From contig NZ_AP017422.1 of assembly GCF_002355595.1 (NCBI RefSeq), forward strand, positions 6,886,823 through 6,950,822: 64,000 bases of DNA, given 5' to 3'. Below the pieces are notes generated by a model. That model made no database searches and had not been told where the DNA came from. It saw only the letters and a list, made by a program, of their open reading frames with translations. Positions within the stretch are counted from its first letter, which is position 1. Every line of letters begins with the position of its first letter. Both the position numbers and the translations under genes were made by a program. Positions 9,434 to 17,087 of the stretch are shown one piece after another. The stretch is from Filimonas lacunae. GTDB taxonomy: Bacteria > Bacteroidota > Bacteroidia > Chitinophagales > Chitinophagaceae.

Positions 9434-9447
9434 TGGTCATTTGACCA
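9434..9447. promoter_or_regulatory. Candidate operator upstream of the SDR gene
   Basis: A perfect 6-2-6 palindrome, TGGTCATTTGACCA, sits in the gap between the Crp/Fnr gene stop and the SDR gene start. Half sites of this length and symmetry fit a dimeric Crp/Fnr regulator. The assignment to the neighbouring regulator is inference. Confidence 0.4.
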
Positions 9448-9456
9448 TATTTATAG

Positions 9457-10035
9457 CTAACGATGCACCTGTGCGTGACGTATGCGGGTGAGCGTTTTTA
9501 AAGAAATGCCGAGGTAAGAAGCAATCATACGCAAGGGAACACGGGATAATAAACCCGGATAAGTTTGTATAAAGTCGTCGTATTTCTCTTCTGGTGTGGC
9601 GCTTAATGCAATAGCCAGCCGCTTGCGGCTGTTGTAAATATTTTGAGATATCACCAGCTTGCTTAAAGCATTAAGCTGGGGCATAGTGGCTAGTAAATGC
9701 TCAAAATCTGCTTTTTTCCAAAGCAACACCTCCGAATCTTCCACGGCAGCAATATTGCTTTTTGCCGGCGCCTGCAAATCGTAGCTTTCCACATCCAGGG
9801 TCCAGCTGTTTTCCGGCGAAAAACGTAAAGTATGCTCACTACCGTTTTCCATTTCTCCATACATACGCAGTAAGCCCTTGACAACAAATATCTTGTGCCT
9901 GCTTACCTGCCCCTGCTGTAACAGCAATTCGTTTCGATGAAGCATTTTTATTTCTGCCATCGAAATCATCTGCTCAATGTCTGCTTCGTTTAGCTTTCCC
10001 TGCTCCCTGAAATAGGATTCAAATGCGGCTGCCAT
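9457..10035 (-). CDS. Crp/Fnr-family transcriptional regulator
   Basis: An N-terminal cyclic-nucleotide-binding-like beta barrel (about 20-125) is followed by a dimer helix and a C-terminal helix-turn-helix: PLRMIASYLGISLKTLTRIR near residues 166-185. No cysteines suited to an Fe-S cluster are visible, so it is not a classical oxygen-sensing Fnr. Its length of 192 is typical of Bacteroidota members that respond to unknown ligands. It is followed by the SDR gene, with a 14-bp palindrome in the gap, so SDR control by this protein is plausible. Confidence 0.9.
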   Translation of the reverse strand: MAAAFESYFREQGKLNEADIEQMISMAEIKMLHRNELLLQQGQVSRHKIFVVKGLLRMYGEMENGSEHTLRFSPENSWTLDVESYDLQAPAKSNIAAVEDSEVLLWKKADFEHLLATMPQLNALSKLVISQNIYNSRKRLAIALSATPEEKYDDFIQTYPGLLSRVPLRMIASYLGISLKTLTRIRHAQVHR

Positions 10036-10069
10036 ACAATTTCAAAGTTAGGTTATTCCCACAAACACA

Positions 10070-10726
10070 TTAATTGCTCAACCCTGCCAGCACGTTAATG
10101 GTTAACGCAACAATAATGGTATTAAAGCCAAAGGATAACATGCCGTGCATCAAAGCCATCCTTCGCAGACTTTTAGAAGTGATTTGCACATCTGATACCT
10201 GGAAGGTCATCCCCAGCACAAAAGCGAAATAGGCAAAATCAATAAAATCAGGCTTATCATCTTCGGGAAATTCCAACCCGCCGGCATGCGTGTCTTTTTT
10301 ATCCGGATGATTGGCATAATACAAATGCGCATACCGGATAGTGTAAATAGAGTGCATCAGCAGCCACGAAAACACCATTCCTGCAATAGCCACCACCATA
10401 TAGGCCCCTTTCCATTCATGTTTTTCAGAACGTGTAACCAGTAATAATACCACCGCCAGCATGCTGGCAAAAGTGCATATCAGCACAATACTGAAAATTA
10501 CCACCCGGCTTGAATCTTCTATTTTCGCCTTGTTACGTATATCGTGCGCCGTGGTGGTAAAAAAGGTGATCCAGTTAAGCACCAGCAATACCAGTGCAAA
10601 CACATCCCAGCACAACATGATATGCACAAGCCCTTTTAGTTGATCGGCCGGCAAAATAAACCCGGTTGCCACTGCGGCCAATAAGCTTATCATCAATTTC
10701 TTGCTTTCGTGTATATGGTTAATCAC
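10070..10726 (-). CDS. DUF1345 integral membrane protein
   Basis: 218 residues with about five hydrophobic spans (near 11-30, 38-60, 78-100, 110-130 and 190-215) and the conserved DFAYFAFVLGMTFQVSDVQI segment typical of DUF1345. Family function is unknown. An alternative start is Met12, directly before the first helix. It lies 34 bases upstream of the Crp/Fnr gene on the same strand. Confidence 0.85.
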   Translation of the reverse strand: MINHIHESKKLMISLLAAVATGFILPADQLKGLVHIMLCWDVFALVLLVLNWITFFTTTAHDIRNKAKIEDSSRVVIFSIVLICTFASMLAVVLLLVTRSEKHEWKGAYMVVAIAGMVFSWLLMHSIYTIRYAHLYYANHPDKKDTHAGGLEFPEDDKPDFIDFAYFAFVLGMTFQVSDVQITSKSLRRMALMHGMLSFGFNTIIVALTINVLAGLSN

Positions 10727-10896
10727 TGTCAGAAGTTTGAATGGTTGCCTATTCTTATTACCAATAGCCTGCCATTATAAAAAAGAATGGGGCAAGCCTT
10801 TTTTGCAGGCAAATGAAGTTACTAAAGGTAGCAGTAGTAACAACGGTTGCATTTAAACAAATGGCAATTGCAGGTACTGCATAAAAAATAGCCTGT

Positions 10897-11340
10897 TTAA
10901 CAGGCTACACATTTTTCGGCGGCAACTTTAACTTCCTGTAAGGCAGGCGCTTCCTGGAGAGTTTTAGCAGAACGGCTGTTTTTCTTTTTAGACTTTGCGT
11001 AGTTAACACTGTGGCTGGTGATAATAAACAGCACTGCGGGAATTAGCAGCCAGTCGTGCCACTCGTGCAACATCTGTTTAGCCAACAGGCAGGTAAAGCC
11101 CAGGCTGAATAATAAAAGGGGCAAAAAGCTCTGGTGATGCTTTTTCCAGCCATGAAATAGCGACCAGGCTCCTATAGCAAAGGCCAGGGCTATCATAAAA
11201 TATTCAAAAAAAGCGTTGTGTAAAATATCTGTTCCAAACAGCGAAACACTGCCTAACAGCATGGGCAACAACGCACAATGTATAGCACAGGCCAGTGAAG
11301 CACTAATTCCTAAAGCATCCCAATTAATCTTTATCCGCAT
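10897..11340 (-). CDS. MerC-domain membrane protein
   Basis: A four-helix membrane protein of the MerC family. The signature Cys/His cluster is in SLACAIHCALLPML (residues 15-28), within the first helix and suited to thiophilic metal binding. It ends in CVAC, a CxxC at the extreme C-terminus after a basic cytosolic stretch (about 117-130), which could be a second metal site. Despite the name, chromosomal Bacteroidota members next to Fur-type genes are more likely to handle zinc or another metal than mercury; this is inference. It is divergent from the SCO-fur pair, and a palindrome overlaps both promoters. Confidence 0.85.
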   Translation of the reverse strand: MRIKINWDALGISASLACAIHCALLPMLLGSVSLFGTDILHNAFFEYFMIALAFAIGAWSLFHGWKKHHQSFLPLLLFSLGFTCLLAKQMLHEWHDWLLIPAVLFIITSHSVNYAKSKKKNSRSAKTLQEAPALQEVKVAAEKCVAC

Positions 11341-11361
11341 TTCTCCGATACATTAGATTGT

Positions 11362-11392
11362 CAAAATTAGCCCATTGCAACCAAGTTGCAAA
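11362..11392 (-). promoter_or_regulatory. Promoter of the MerC-like gene
   Basis: Read on the minus strand: TTTG (11392-11389), a 19-base spacer, then TAATTTTG (11369-11362). This is a full match to the Bacteroidota sigma-ABfr consensus and lies about 20 bases from the MerC start codon. Confidence 0.7.
11375..11391. promoter_or_regulatory. Shared operator for MerC and SCO-fur (Fur/Zur-type palindrome)
   Basis: A perfect 7-3-7 inverted repeat: TTGCAAC, CAA, GTTGCAA. On the minus strand it fills the spacer of the MerC promoter. On the plus strand its right half contains the TTG -33 element of the SCO-fur promoter. A bound dimer would block both. The Fur-family gene two positions downstream is the natural candidate ligand. 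Confidence 0.7.
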
Positions 11393-11419
11393 GTAAAATA
11401 TCAGACTGATGTACCTTTG
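11386..11419 (+). promoter_or_regulatory. Promoter of the SCO-fur operon
   Basis: TTG at 11386-11388, a 23-base spacer and TACCTTTG at 11412-11419. Transcription would start near 11425, leaving a short leader before the ATG at 11447. Confidence 0.6.
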
Positions 11420-11446
11420 CGGTACCGGATTAGAAAAAGATGATTT

Positions 11447-12109
11447 ATGAATAGTAAGAAGCTGATAATTTATTGTGCCTTTTTTGTGTGTTTAGCCGTA
11501 GGATTTTGGTTTTTTCTGTTTAGAGGTACTGAAAACTGGAAGTCTAAGTCTGTTACTCTAAGCACTGTAAAGCCTTTTTCGTTCACCACCCAGGACAACC
11601 AGACTTTTACCGAGCGCGATATGCAAGGTAAGGTATGCGTGGTGGAATACTTTTTTACCACCTGTAAAGGTATTTGTCCGCGCATGAACGCCAATATGCA
11701 CAAAATTTATAACACCTTTAAAGACGAACCGGACTTCATGATTGTATCGCACACCTGCGATCCGGAAACGGATTCGGTGCCGGTAATTAAACATTACTCC
11801 GATTCGCTGAAGGTAAACAACCACAGATGGGTGTTTTTAACAGGCCGTAAAGACAGTTTATATGCTGCTGCACGTTATAGCTACCTGTTAGATGATCCTA
11901 AAAACGGCCTGGACAACATTAAAGATCAGTTTATCCATACCCAGTTTTTTGCAGTAGTAGATAAGAATGGCCAGGTGCGCGGTCAGATTTACGATGGCCT
12001 GAAAGAAGATGAACTGGCAAAGCTGAAAACAGACATTGCAACACTACTGAAAGAAAAGCAAGGTAAAAGTGGCTTTAACAGTAGTATTTTTACCAACAAC
12101 CCGCAATAA
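11447..12109 (+). CDS. SCO1/SenC-family protein
   Basis: A thioredoxin-fold copper chaperone or thiol reductase, usually for cytochrome c oxidase CuA assembly. One N-terminal membrane anchor (about 5-26) is followed by a periplasmic domain with the CxxxC pair Cys73 and Cys77 (TTCKGICPRM) and the third copper ligand His164 (FIHTQFF). The length of 220 is normal. It lies 15 bases upstream of a Fur-family gene, clearly in one operon, and is divergent from a MerC-like gene. The operon context suggests that expression follows metal status. Confidence 0.92.
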   Translation: MNSKKLIIYCAFFVCLAVGFWFFLFRGTENWKSKSVTLSTVKPFSFTTQDNQTFTERDMQGKVCVVEYFFTTCKGICPRMNANMHKIYNTFKDEPDFMIVSHTCDPETDSVPVIKHYSDSLKVNNHRWVFLTGRKDSLYAAARYSYLLDDPKNGLDNIKDQFIHTQFFAVVDKNGQVRGQIYDGLKEDELAKLKTDIATLLKEKQGKSGFNSSIFTNNPQ

Positions 12110-12124
12110 AGGAAAGGAGGATTT

Positions 12125-12541
12125 ATGGAAGACTTTATAACCACCATACTAAAACGCAGTCAGTTAAGTGTTACTGACAGCCGTAAAAAAATATTGGAAC
12201 TGTTTCAAAACAGCAATGCTGCCCTGGCGCACGCTGATATTGAAAAACAAACAGGCCCCAACTTTGACAGGGTAACTATTTACCGCACCCTGCAAACGTT
12301 TGTGGAAAAAGGCATTATTCACACTATTCCAACCACCGACAACTCGGTAAAATATGCCTTATGTAAAGATGAATGTTCCGCAGGCCATCATCATGATGAC
12401 CACGTGCATTTTGTATGCGACAACTGTGGCATTACTTATTGCCTGGACCATGTAACTGTACCTAAAGTACAGTTACCAAAAGGTTTCCAGGGCAAACAGG
12501 TAGATGTAATTGTAAGCGGCATATGCAGCAGCTGTAACTAA
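12125..12541 (+). CDS. Fur-family metalloregulator (possibly Zur-like)
   Basis: A winged-helix repressor with DNA recognition around FDRVTIYRTLQTF (47-59). Two CxxC pairs (Cys98/Cys101 and Cys134/Cys137) form the structural zinc site. A His-rich stretch GHHHDDHVH (87-95) belongs to the regulatory metal site. Its length of 138 is typical. It is the second gene after SCO and is preceded by GGAAAGGAGG-type purine sequence, unusually strong for this phylum. Its likely targets are its own operon and the divergent MerC gene, through the palindrome at 11375. Whether it senses iron, zinc or another metal cannot be read. Confidence 0.92.
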   Translation: MEDFITTILKRSQLSVTDSRKKILELFQNSNAALAHADIEKQTGPNFDRVTIYRTLQTFVEKGIIHTIPTTDNSVKYALCKDECSAGHHHDDHVHFVCDNCGITYCLDHVTVPKVQLPKGFQGKQVDVIVSGICSSCN

Positions 12542-12556
12542 CCAGTAGTTACAGCT
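12530..12556. terminator. Hairpin overlapping both stop codons of fur and the M3 peptidase gene
   Basis: An 11-bp perfect stem (AGCTGTAACTA, 12530-12540, with 12546-12556) and the loop ACCAG. The fur stop codon (12539-12541) and the convergent peptidase stop (12549-12551) both lie inside the hairpin. TTTTC follows on the plus strand. Confidence 0.7.
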
Positions 12557-14267
12557 TTTCCATTTCTGTGTTTACAAACTCCATCAATGTTTTGATATGT
12601 GCAGGAGAAAAATCGAATTTCAATCCTGCCGCTTCGTATAATTCCGGTAATGTTTTAGTGCCACCCAGGTGCAGTGCGTTCATATAGTTTTGCAAAGCCT
12701 GCTCAGGGTTTTGCCTGTACTGCATCCACATACCAATAGCACCTAACTGTGCAATACCGTATTCAATATAATAAAAAGGCACTTCAAACAAATGCAGCTG
12801 ACGTTGCCAGCTGTTGGCGCGATAAGCATCCAGCCCTTCTACATCAATAGCTTTGATAGAAAACTCTTTTAAAATCTCCATCCACTTAGCTGCACGCTCT
12901 TCAACAGTGTGTGTAGGATGTTCGTACACCCAATGTTGAAACTTATCAATAGTAGCAATCCACGGGAATATGGTAATTACCCTTTCCAGCTGATGTTCTT
13001 TTGCACGCTGTAACTCTTCTTCATTATTAAAGAAGGCTTCCCAATGGTTCATGCTAAACAGCTCCATGCTCATACTGGCTACTTCAGCAATTTCCATCGG
13101 GTACTCTTTAAATGAGCTTAATGCTAACGGATGCGCCAGGAAAGAATGGATAGCGTGTCCACCTTCGTGTACCATAGTGGTAACATCACTCATCTGGCCC
13201 GCAGCATTCATAAAAATGAAAGGCGCACCACTTTCTGCTAATGGACAGTTATACCCACCCGGCGCTTTGCCTTTACGGCTTTCCAGATCCAGGTGTCCCA
13301 TGGTTTCCATCTTTTTCAAACAGTCGGCAAAGAATGGATTTAACTGGCTAAAGCAATTCACTGTTTTGTCTAACAGCTCTTTTCCGGTTGTGAAAGGGTG
13401 CAGGGGCTGAACGCCTTCCGGCTGTGCTTCGGTATCCCAGGGACGCAGCGTATCCAGGTGCAGCTTCTCTTTTTTCTTCTCGTATATCTTTTCTACCAGT
13501 GGCAGCACATGCAGCTTAACCGCTTCGTGAAACTGGAAACAATCTTCTTTCGAGTAATCAAAACGGCCCAGCTCCACAAACTTGTAATCGCGGTAATTAG
13601 CAAAACCGGCATTTACAGCTACCTGGTTACGCTTTTCAATTAACTGGCTGTATAAGTTGTTTAACGCTTCTTTATCCTGTAACCTTCTCTCATTTATTTT
13701 ACGGTATACCGCTTCGCGCAGGTTACGATCGGGCTTTTCTAAAAAGCGCGCAGCCTGTTGCAAAGTGTATTCCTGTCCCTCTACTTCAATGGTCATTTTA
13801 CCGGCAATAACACCATACTGTTGTTGCATTACGCTCAACTCGGCCTGGATAGGAATGTTCTGCTCCCTAAACAGCTCAATGCTTTTTTTCACATTGCGCA
13901 GGTAGGTAAAGTATAATTGCTGATCCAGCTCTTTGGTAAAAGAACTGTCAACCAATTTACGGTTCAGCACATCTGCGTAAGGTTGCAGCTTGGGCTGAAT
14001 TTCCATACAGAAATAGGTGAACGCTTCTTCCAGTTGTGGGTTGGTAGTGTCGCAGGTCATTTTTATCTGTCTCCAGCACGCATCTTCACTCACAGCTGCT
14101 TCTACTTCACTTATATCATGTAACCACTGTTCCAGGTCGGCCCGGGAGTTAATGGGTGCTTCGGCCAGTTGTTTAAAATAAGGCTCCAGAGCATCCCAGG
14201 TGGTAATGGTAAAATCGGCCGGTAAAAAAGATCTCTTTTGCTTCTGTATATCCGCGGTGTATTGCAT
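12549..14267 (-). CDS. M3-family oligoendopeptidase (PepF-like)
   Basis: A cytosolic zinc metallopeptidase that degrades short peptides. The zinc motif HEGGH is at residues 367-371 in MVHEGGHAIHSFL, and the third ligand Glu follows in the helix after KEYPMEIAEVASMSMELF. The N-terminal half is the helical channel domain. The length of 572 matches the M3 oligoendopeptidase group. It stands alone on its strand, converging with fur at a shared hairpin. Confidence 0.94.
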   Translation of the reverse strand: MQYTADIQKQKRSFLPADFTITTWDALEPYFKQLAEAPINSRADLEQWLHDISEVEAAVSEDACWRQIKMTCDTTNPQLEEAFTYFCMEIQPKLQPYADVLNRKLVDSSFTKELDQQLYFTYLRNVKKSIELFREQNIPIQAELSVMQQQYGVIAGKMTIEVEGQEYTLQQAARFLEKPDRNLREAVYRKINERRLQDKEALNNLYSQLIEKRNQVAVNAGFANYRDYKFVELGRFDYSKEDCFQFHEAVKLHVLPLVEKIYEKKKEKLHLDTLRPWDTEAQPEGVQPLHPFTTGKELLDKTVNCFSQLNPFFADCLKKMETMGHLDLESRKGKAPGGYNCPLAESGAPFIFMNAAGQMSDVTTMVHEGGHAIHSFLAHPLALSSFKEYPMEIAEVASMSMELFSMNHWEAFFNNEEELQRAKEHQLERVITIFPWIATIDKFQHWVYEHPTHTVEERAAKWMEILKEFSIKAIDVEGLDAYRANSWQRQLHLFEVPFYYIEYGIAQLGAIGMWMQYRQNPEQALQNYMNALHLGGTKTLPELYEAAGLKFDFSPAHIKTLMEFVNTEMEKL

Positions 14268-14319
14268 CGTATATGTCGTTAGGCTTTAGAAATAAACGGA
14301 ATGGTGTAAAACGCGAAAA

Positions 14320-14381
14320 GAACCGTTAACCGAAACAGGCGGAAAGCTTTATGCTCACTGCCGGTTTCCGTTTTGCGGTTC
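14320..14381 (-). terminator. Imperfect long hairpin downstream of the DUF5606 gene
   Basis: Outer arms GAACCG/CGGTTC (14320-14325 with 14376-14381) and inner GAAAC/GTTTC complementarity form a long interrupted stem. On the minus strand it is followed by TTTTCGCGTTTT. It probably terminates the DUF5606 transcript. Confidence 0.45.
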
Positions 14382-14408
14382 CTCTCACAAAGTGTTAGTT
14401 ATGTTTAA

Positions 14409-14978
14409 CTATTCTTCTTCAGTCTTCTTTTTTCTTGGCGCTCTTTTTTTAGGAGTAGCCGCTTCTTCACCACCTTCTGCTACTTCAGCAGTTGCTTTTT
14501 TAGCTTTAGTAGCTTTTGCAGGCTTAGCTTCCTCTGCTACAACAGCAGGCGCTTCCTCTACAGCAACTTCTTCTGCATCTTCGTCTTCCACAACTTCGCT
14601 CAGCTTCAGCTCAACGTTGTTGTTTTTCAAAATGGTAAACCATTTTACCATCTTCTTCATATCACTGCCGTACACACGGTCAAAGTCCATATCAGGATAT
14701 ACTTTCTGAAAATAAGCCTTCACTGCTGCGGCATCTTTTTCAGAAGGTGTAGCTTCTTTGCTGGCGCTCATGGCCTGTAACACCTCTACCAGGTTTACAT
14801 TGTCACGAACAGTATATACTTCAATGCTTTCGAGATGCGAAAAGCTGTGTACGCGTGAACTTACAAAGCGGGTTGTATTATCCTCCAGTGAGCGAACAAT
14901 AGCACCATCTGCTTTACTGCCCACTAACTCGAATAATCCACCTAAACCCGTTACTGAAATAATTCTGCTGTATTCCAT
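14409..14978 (-). CDS. DUF5606 domain protein with acidic Ala/Glu and Lys-rich tail
   Basis: The N-terminal 130 residues, beginning MEYSRIISVTGLGGLFELVG, match the DUF5606 family of Bacteroidota, whose function is unknown. The tail (about 135-190) is low-complexity: acidic Ala/Val/Glu repeats, then Lys/Ala-rich and ending in RAPRKKKTEEE, reminiscent of histone-like or nucleic-acid-interacting tails. The ATG at 14978 is preferred over one 48 bases upstream because the family begins at this point. It is divergent from an NlpE-like lipoprotein gene. Confidence 0.85.
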   Translation of the reverse strand: MEYSRIISVTGLGGLFELVGSKADGAIVRSLEDNTTRFVSSRVHSFSHLESIEVYTVRDNVNLVEVLQAMSASKEATPSEKDAAAVKAYFQKVYPDMDFDRVYGSDMKKMVKWFTILKNNNVELKLSEVVEDEDAEEVAVEEAPAVVAEEAKPAKATKAKKATAEVAEGGEEAATPKKRAPRKKKTEEE

Positions 14979-15071
14979 GCTTAAATCTTGTTTTGAAAGG
15001 ACTGCAAATATAGGCTCCTGCGGCAAATTAACCTGTTCTTCCTAATTTTAACCTTTAAACAATCCCTTTCT

Positions 15072-15803
15072 ATGCGAGTACCAGCCAATATCTTACTAGC
15101 CTTTGCCTGTTTATTTACCGCAGTTTCTTGTAATAATACTACGAAAACCGGAGAGAAAAAAGATACTGTAAACAAGGTAGTATCGCCTTTTACAGGCAAA
15201 ATACTCGACGGATTGTTTGCCGATACCCTTCCCTGCGCCGATTGTGAAGGCATAATTACGGTTTTAGATTTAAATGCAGACAGCACTTTTACGCTGGAAC
15301 AGGAATATTTAGGCACCAAAGAAGGCGGCCACATTTCGTACCAGCTGGGAAAATGGAGTGCCGTAGACAGCATTTTAACCCTGAACGAGATTACAGAAGG
15401 CAATCGCCAGTATAAAATAGTGGGTACCAACGAGTTGCAAACGCTGGATAATGAAGGAGTTATCATCACCGGCACCAAGGTAAACTATACCCTGCACCGC
15501 CAAACCGGCAAGTTTGCCCCTAAAAAAGCCATCCAGGTGCGCGGCATGTTAGCCTATTCCGATACCAGCCGCATTAAAATTTGCGGATGGGGCAAAGAAT
15601 ACGCCGTAACCTATACCCCCGAAGCCGCCACCGCCATAAAAACCGCCGCGGCCAAAATAAAGTCCAAACCCGGCGAAAGAGTACTGACCGAAGCAGAAGG
15701 CAAATTTGTAACGCAGCTGGGCGTTTCCAGTTCCACACCGAAAGAAAGCTTTGTAATAGAGAAATTCGTGAAATTTTTACCAGGAGAAAAATGCAGGTAT
15801 TAA
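15072..15803 (+). CDS. NlpE-like lipoprotein
   Basis: The signal peptide ends in a lipobox-like FTAVSC, so a lipoprotein anchored at Cys20 or nearby is expected. Residues about 38-145 match the NlpE N-terminal domain, a lipocalin-like barrel with the CADC motif (LPCADCEGI) linked in E. coli to surface or copper stress sensing. The C-terminal part (about 150-243) is a second small domain containing KPGERVLTEAEGKF. Length 243. It has its own promoter region, divergent from the DUF5606 gene. Confidence 0.82.
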   Translation: MRVPANILLAFACLFTAVSCNNTTKTGEKKDTVNKVVSPFTGKILDGLFADTLPCADCEGIITVLDLNADSTFTLEQEYLGTKEGGHISYQLGKWSAVDSILTLNEITEGNRQYKIVGTNELQTLDNEGVIITGTKVNYTLHRQTGKFAPKKAIQVRGMLAYSDTSRIKICGWGKEYAVTYTPEAATAIKTAAAKIKSKPGERVLTEAEGKFVTQLGVSSSTPKESFVIEKFVKFLPGEKCRY

Positions 15804-15892
15804 ACCTGCATTTTTTATTTGCGGCTATTTAGTTTTAGCTTTTTCGTTTTCTGGTTATTATGTTTTGACAAGGAGGAATAACCATCGCGACC

Positions 15893-16138
15893 TTAGCAAG
15901 CCATTTTTAACTTAGGCGGCTCCGCATCCAGCAAAGCTTCATCCTCACTATAAAAGTGAAACAGGTTTACATTCAGCAGCAACGACAATCGCATTAAATC
16001 ACCAATCTGCAATTGCTCTTTATCATACATCTTATAAACATAAGACTGCACTTTCCCAATAGCCAAAGACACTTGCTCTACGCTCAGCTTTTTTTGTTTT
16101 ACATACCCTTTTACTGTTTTACCCATGTGTATTGCCAT
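15893..16138 (-). CDS. Small helix-turn-helix protein (XRE-like)
   Basis: 81 residues. A helical segment (about 6-65), KGYVKQKKLSVEQVSLAIGK then YVYKMYDKEQLQIGDLMRLS, is arranged like a Cro/C1 helix-turn-helix. The C-terminus is a short variable tail. It lies 41 bases downstream of another small orphan gene on the same strand, so the two are probably co-transcribed. No toxin partner is evident. A DNA-binding role is inferred from shape only. Confidence 0.6.
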   Translation of the reverse strand: MAIHMGKTVKGYVKQKKLSVEQVSLAIGKVQSYVYKMYDKEQLQIGDLMRLSLLLNVNLFHFYSEDEALLDAEPPKLKMAC

Positions 16139-16179
16139 ACAATAAATTGTTTTGATAGGTGATAGGATAAGTTAGCACA

Positions 16180-16491
16180 CTAACAAGCCCGTAAAACAGG
16201 CTGTGCAGCTTGTACAGCCTGCGACTTTTTATATGTTAGATATAAGCCTTCTAAAACCGCTTTCATATGTTTGGAGAAGAAGTAAACCCGCGCAGGCTTA
16301 TCTTCTACCACCTTGTCCGTCTCACACGCCATTAAGCTACGGCCATACATGTTTTCCAGTATTAGAATAGCTTCGTCTATATCGTAAAGAGAGAATAATG
16401 CTTCGAATACATCAGTGGGTGTTTCAAAGCCTAATTCTTCCATGATTACTGGTTTGAAGTCTGTTTCGTTTGATATAAATCTCTTTTCCAT
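16180..16491 (-). CDS. Small hypothetical protein
   Basis: 103 residues, not recognised. It is mildly acidic in the first half (ETDFKPVIMEELGFETPTDV), then predicted helical with an aromatic/Leu-rich KAVLEGLYLTYKKS segment near the end. There is no signal peptide, membrane span or cysteine motif. It precedes the HTH-like gene at 15893-16138 in the same direction and probably forms a two-gene unit with it. Coding status is supported by the clean reading frame and context only. Confidence 0.5.
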   Translation of the reverse strand: MEKRFISNETDFKPVIMEELGFETPTDVFEALFSLYDIDEAILILENMYGRSLMACETDKVVEDKPARVYFFSKHMKAVLEGLYLTYKKSQAVQAAQPVLRAC

Positions 16492-16638
16492 AAGCTATGA
16501 TTAGAAGAACAACAGAAATTAAAATACCTCTTACACAAAGCCATAGTTGCAGACTGCACATACTTTAATGTTAAATGGCCGGGCAGCCTGATATAGCCTG
16601 CCTTACGCTGCTTGTTACGTAGGACTTTGAAAGTTTTA

Positions 16639-16875
16639 TTAATCAGAGCGGCAACGTCGTTCAAAAATCCTTTCTAAATGCTTAGAACGATCATCGTTGA
16701 TCACTAAAGTATTTATGATTTTGCATGGCAATAGCGGAGTTAAAGCCTTCACTACCTTCTTCGCTTCAAAGGAAGATTTGATAGACTCTAAAGCTAGATT
16801 TTTGCAATTATGATTGTCAAAATTTGACATAAAATCAACTATGAAGCAAACATCAAACTTGTAAGTCTTTCGCAA
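16639..16875 (-). CDS. Short hypothetical ORF
   Basis: 78 codons, or 63 if translation begins at the internal MSNFDNHNCKNL. Not recognised. The product is lysine/arginine-rich with a basic end (HLERIFERRCRSD). An AT-rich stretch of about 100 bases precedes it, as expected of a promoter region. It lies in a gene-poor segment with two other small same-strand ORFs, and it could be a decayed remnant rather than a working gene. Confidence 0.3.
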   Translation of the reverse strand: MRKTYKFDVCFIVDFMSNFDNHNCKNLALESIKSSFEAKKVVKALTPLLPCKIINTLVINDDRSKHLERIFERRCRSD

Positions 16876-17006
16876 ACAAAAAATTTACATAATTATCATA
16901 ATAAACTATGAAATCGTTTTTATAATTTACAAAACGTATTTTTATTCTATAAAGAATTAACGTTTATGCCTAGTTGATTTTATGTATTTTTCAACATTGG
17001 CAAAGT

Positions 17007-17027
17007 AGCCCTGTCCTTAACAGGGCT
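17007..17027 (+). other. Short hairpin upstream of the candidate ncRNA
   Basis: A perfect 7-bp stem, AGCCCTG (17007-17013) with CAGGGCT (17021-17027), and a seven-base loop. No T tract follows, so it is not an obvious terminator. It may be the 5' part of a longer RNA that includes 17088-17195, which together would be about 190 bases. Confidence 0.35.
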
Positions 17028-17087
17028 TGCGTCTCTAATCTAACAATCCTTAAATTGCGAGTAAAATAAAGTATTCAATCTCCATAA

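Noticed and set aside
10897-11340. Mercury-resistance operon
   Set aside because: Only a MerC-type protein is present; there is no merR, merT, merP or merA, and the neighbour is a Fur-type regulator.
16446-16664. 72-codon minus-strand ORF between small genes
   Set aside because: It overlaps the 103-residue gene by 46 bases and the next ORF by 26, its composition is irregular, and it shows no domain-like pattern; most likely spurious.
16876-17086. Possible tRNA or tmRNA in the AT-rich gap
   Set aside because: No acceptor stem, T-loop (GGTTCGAnnCC) or CCA end is visible in this gap.
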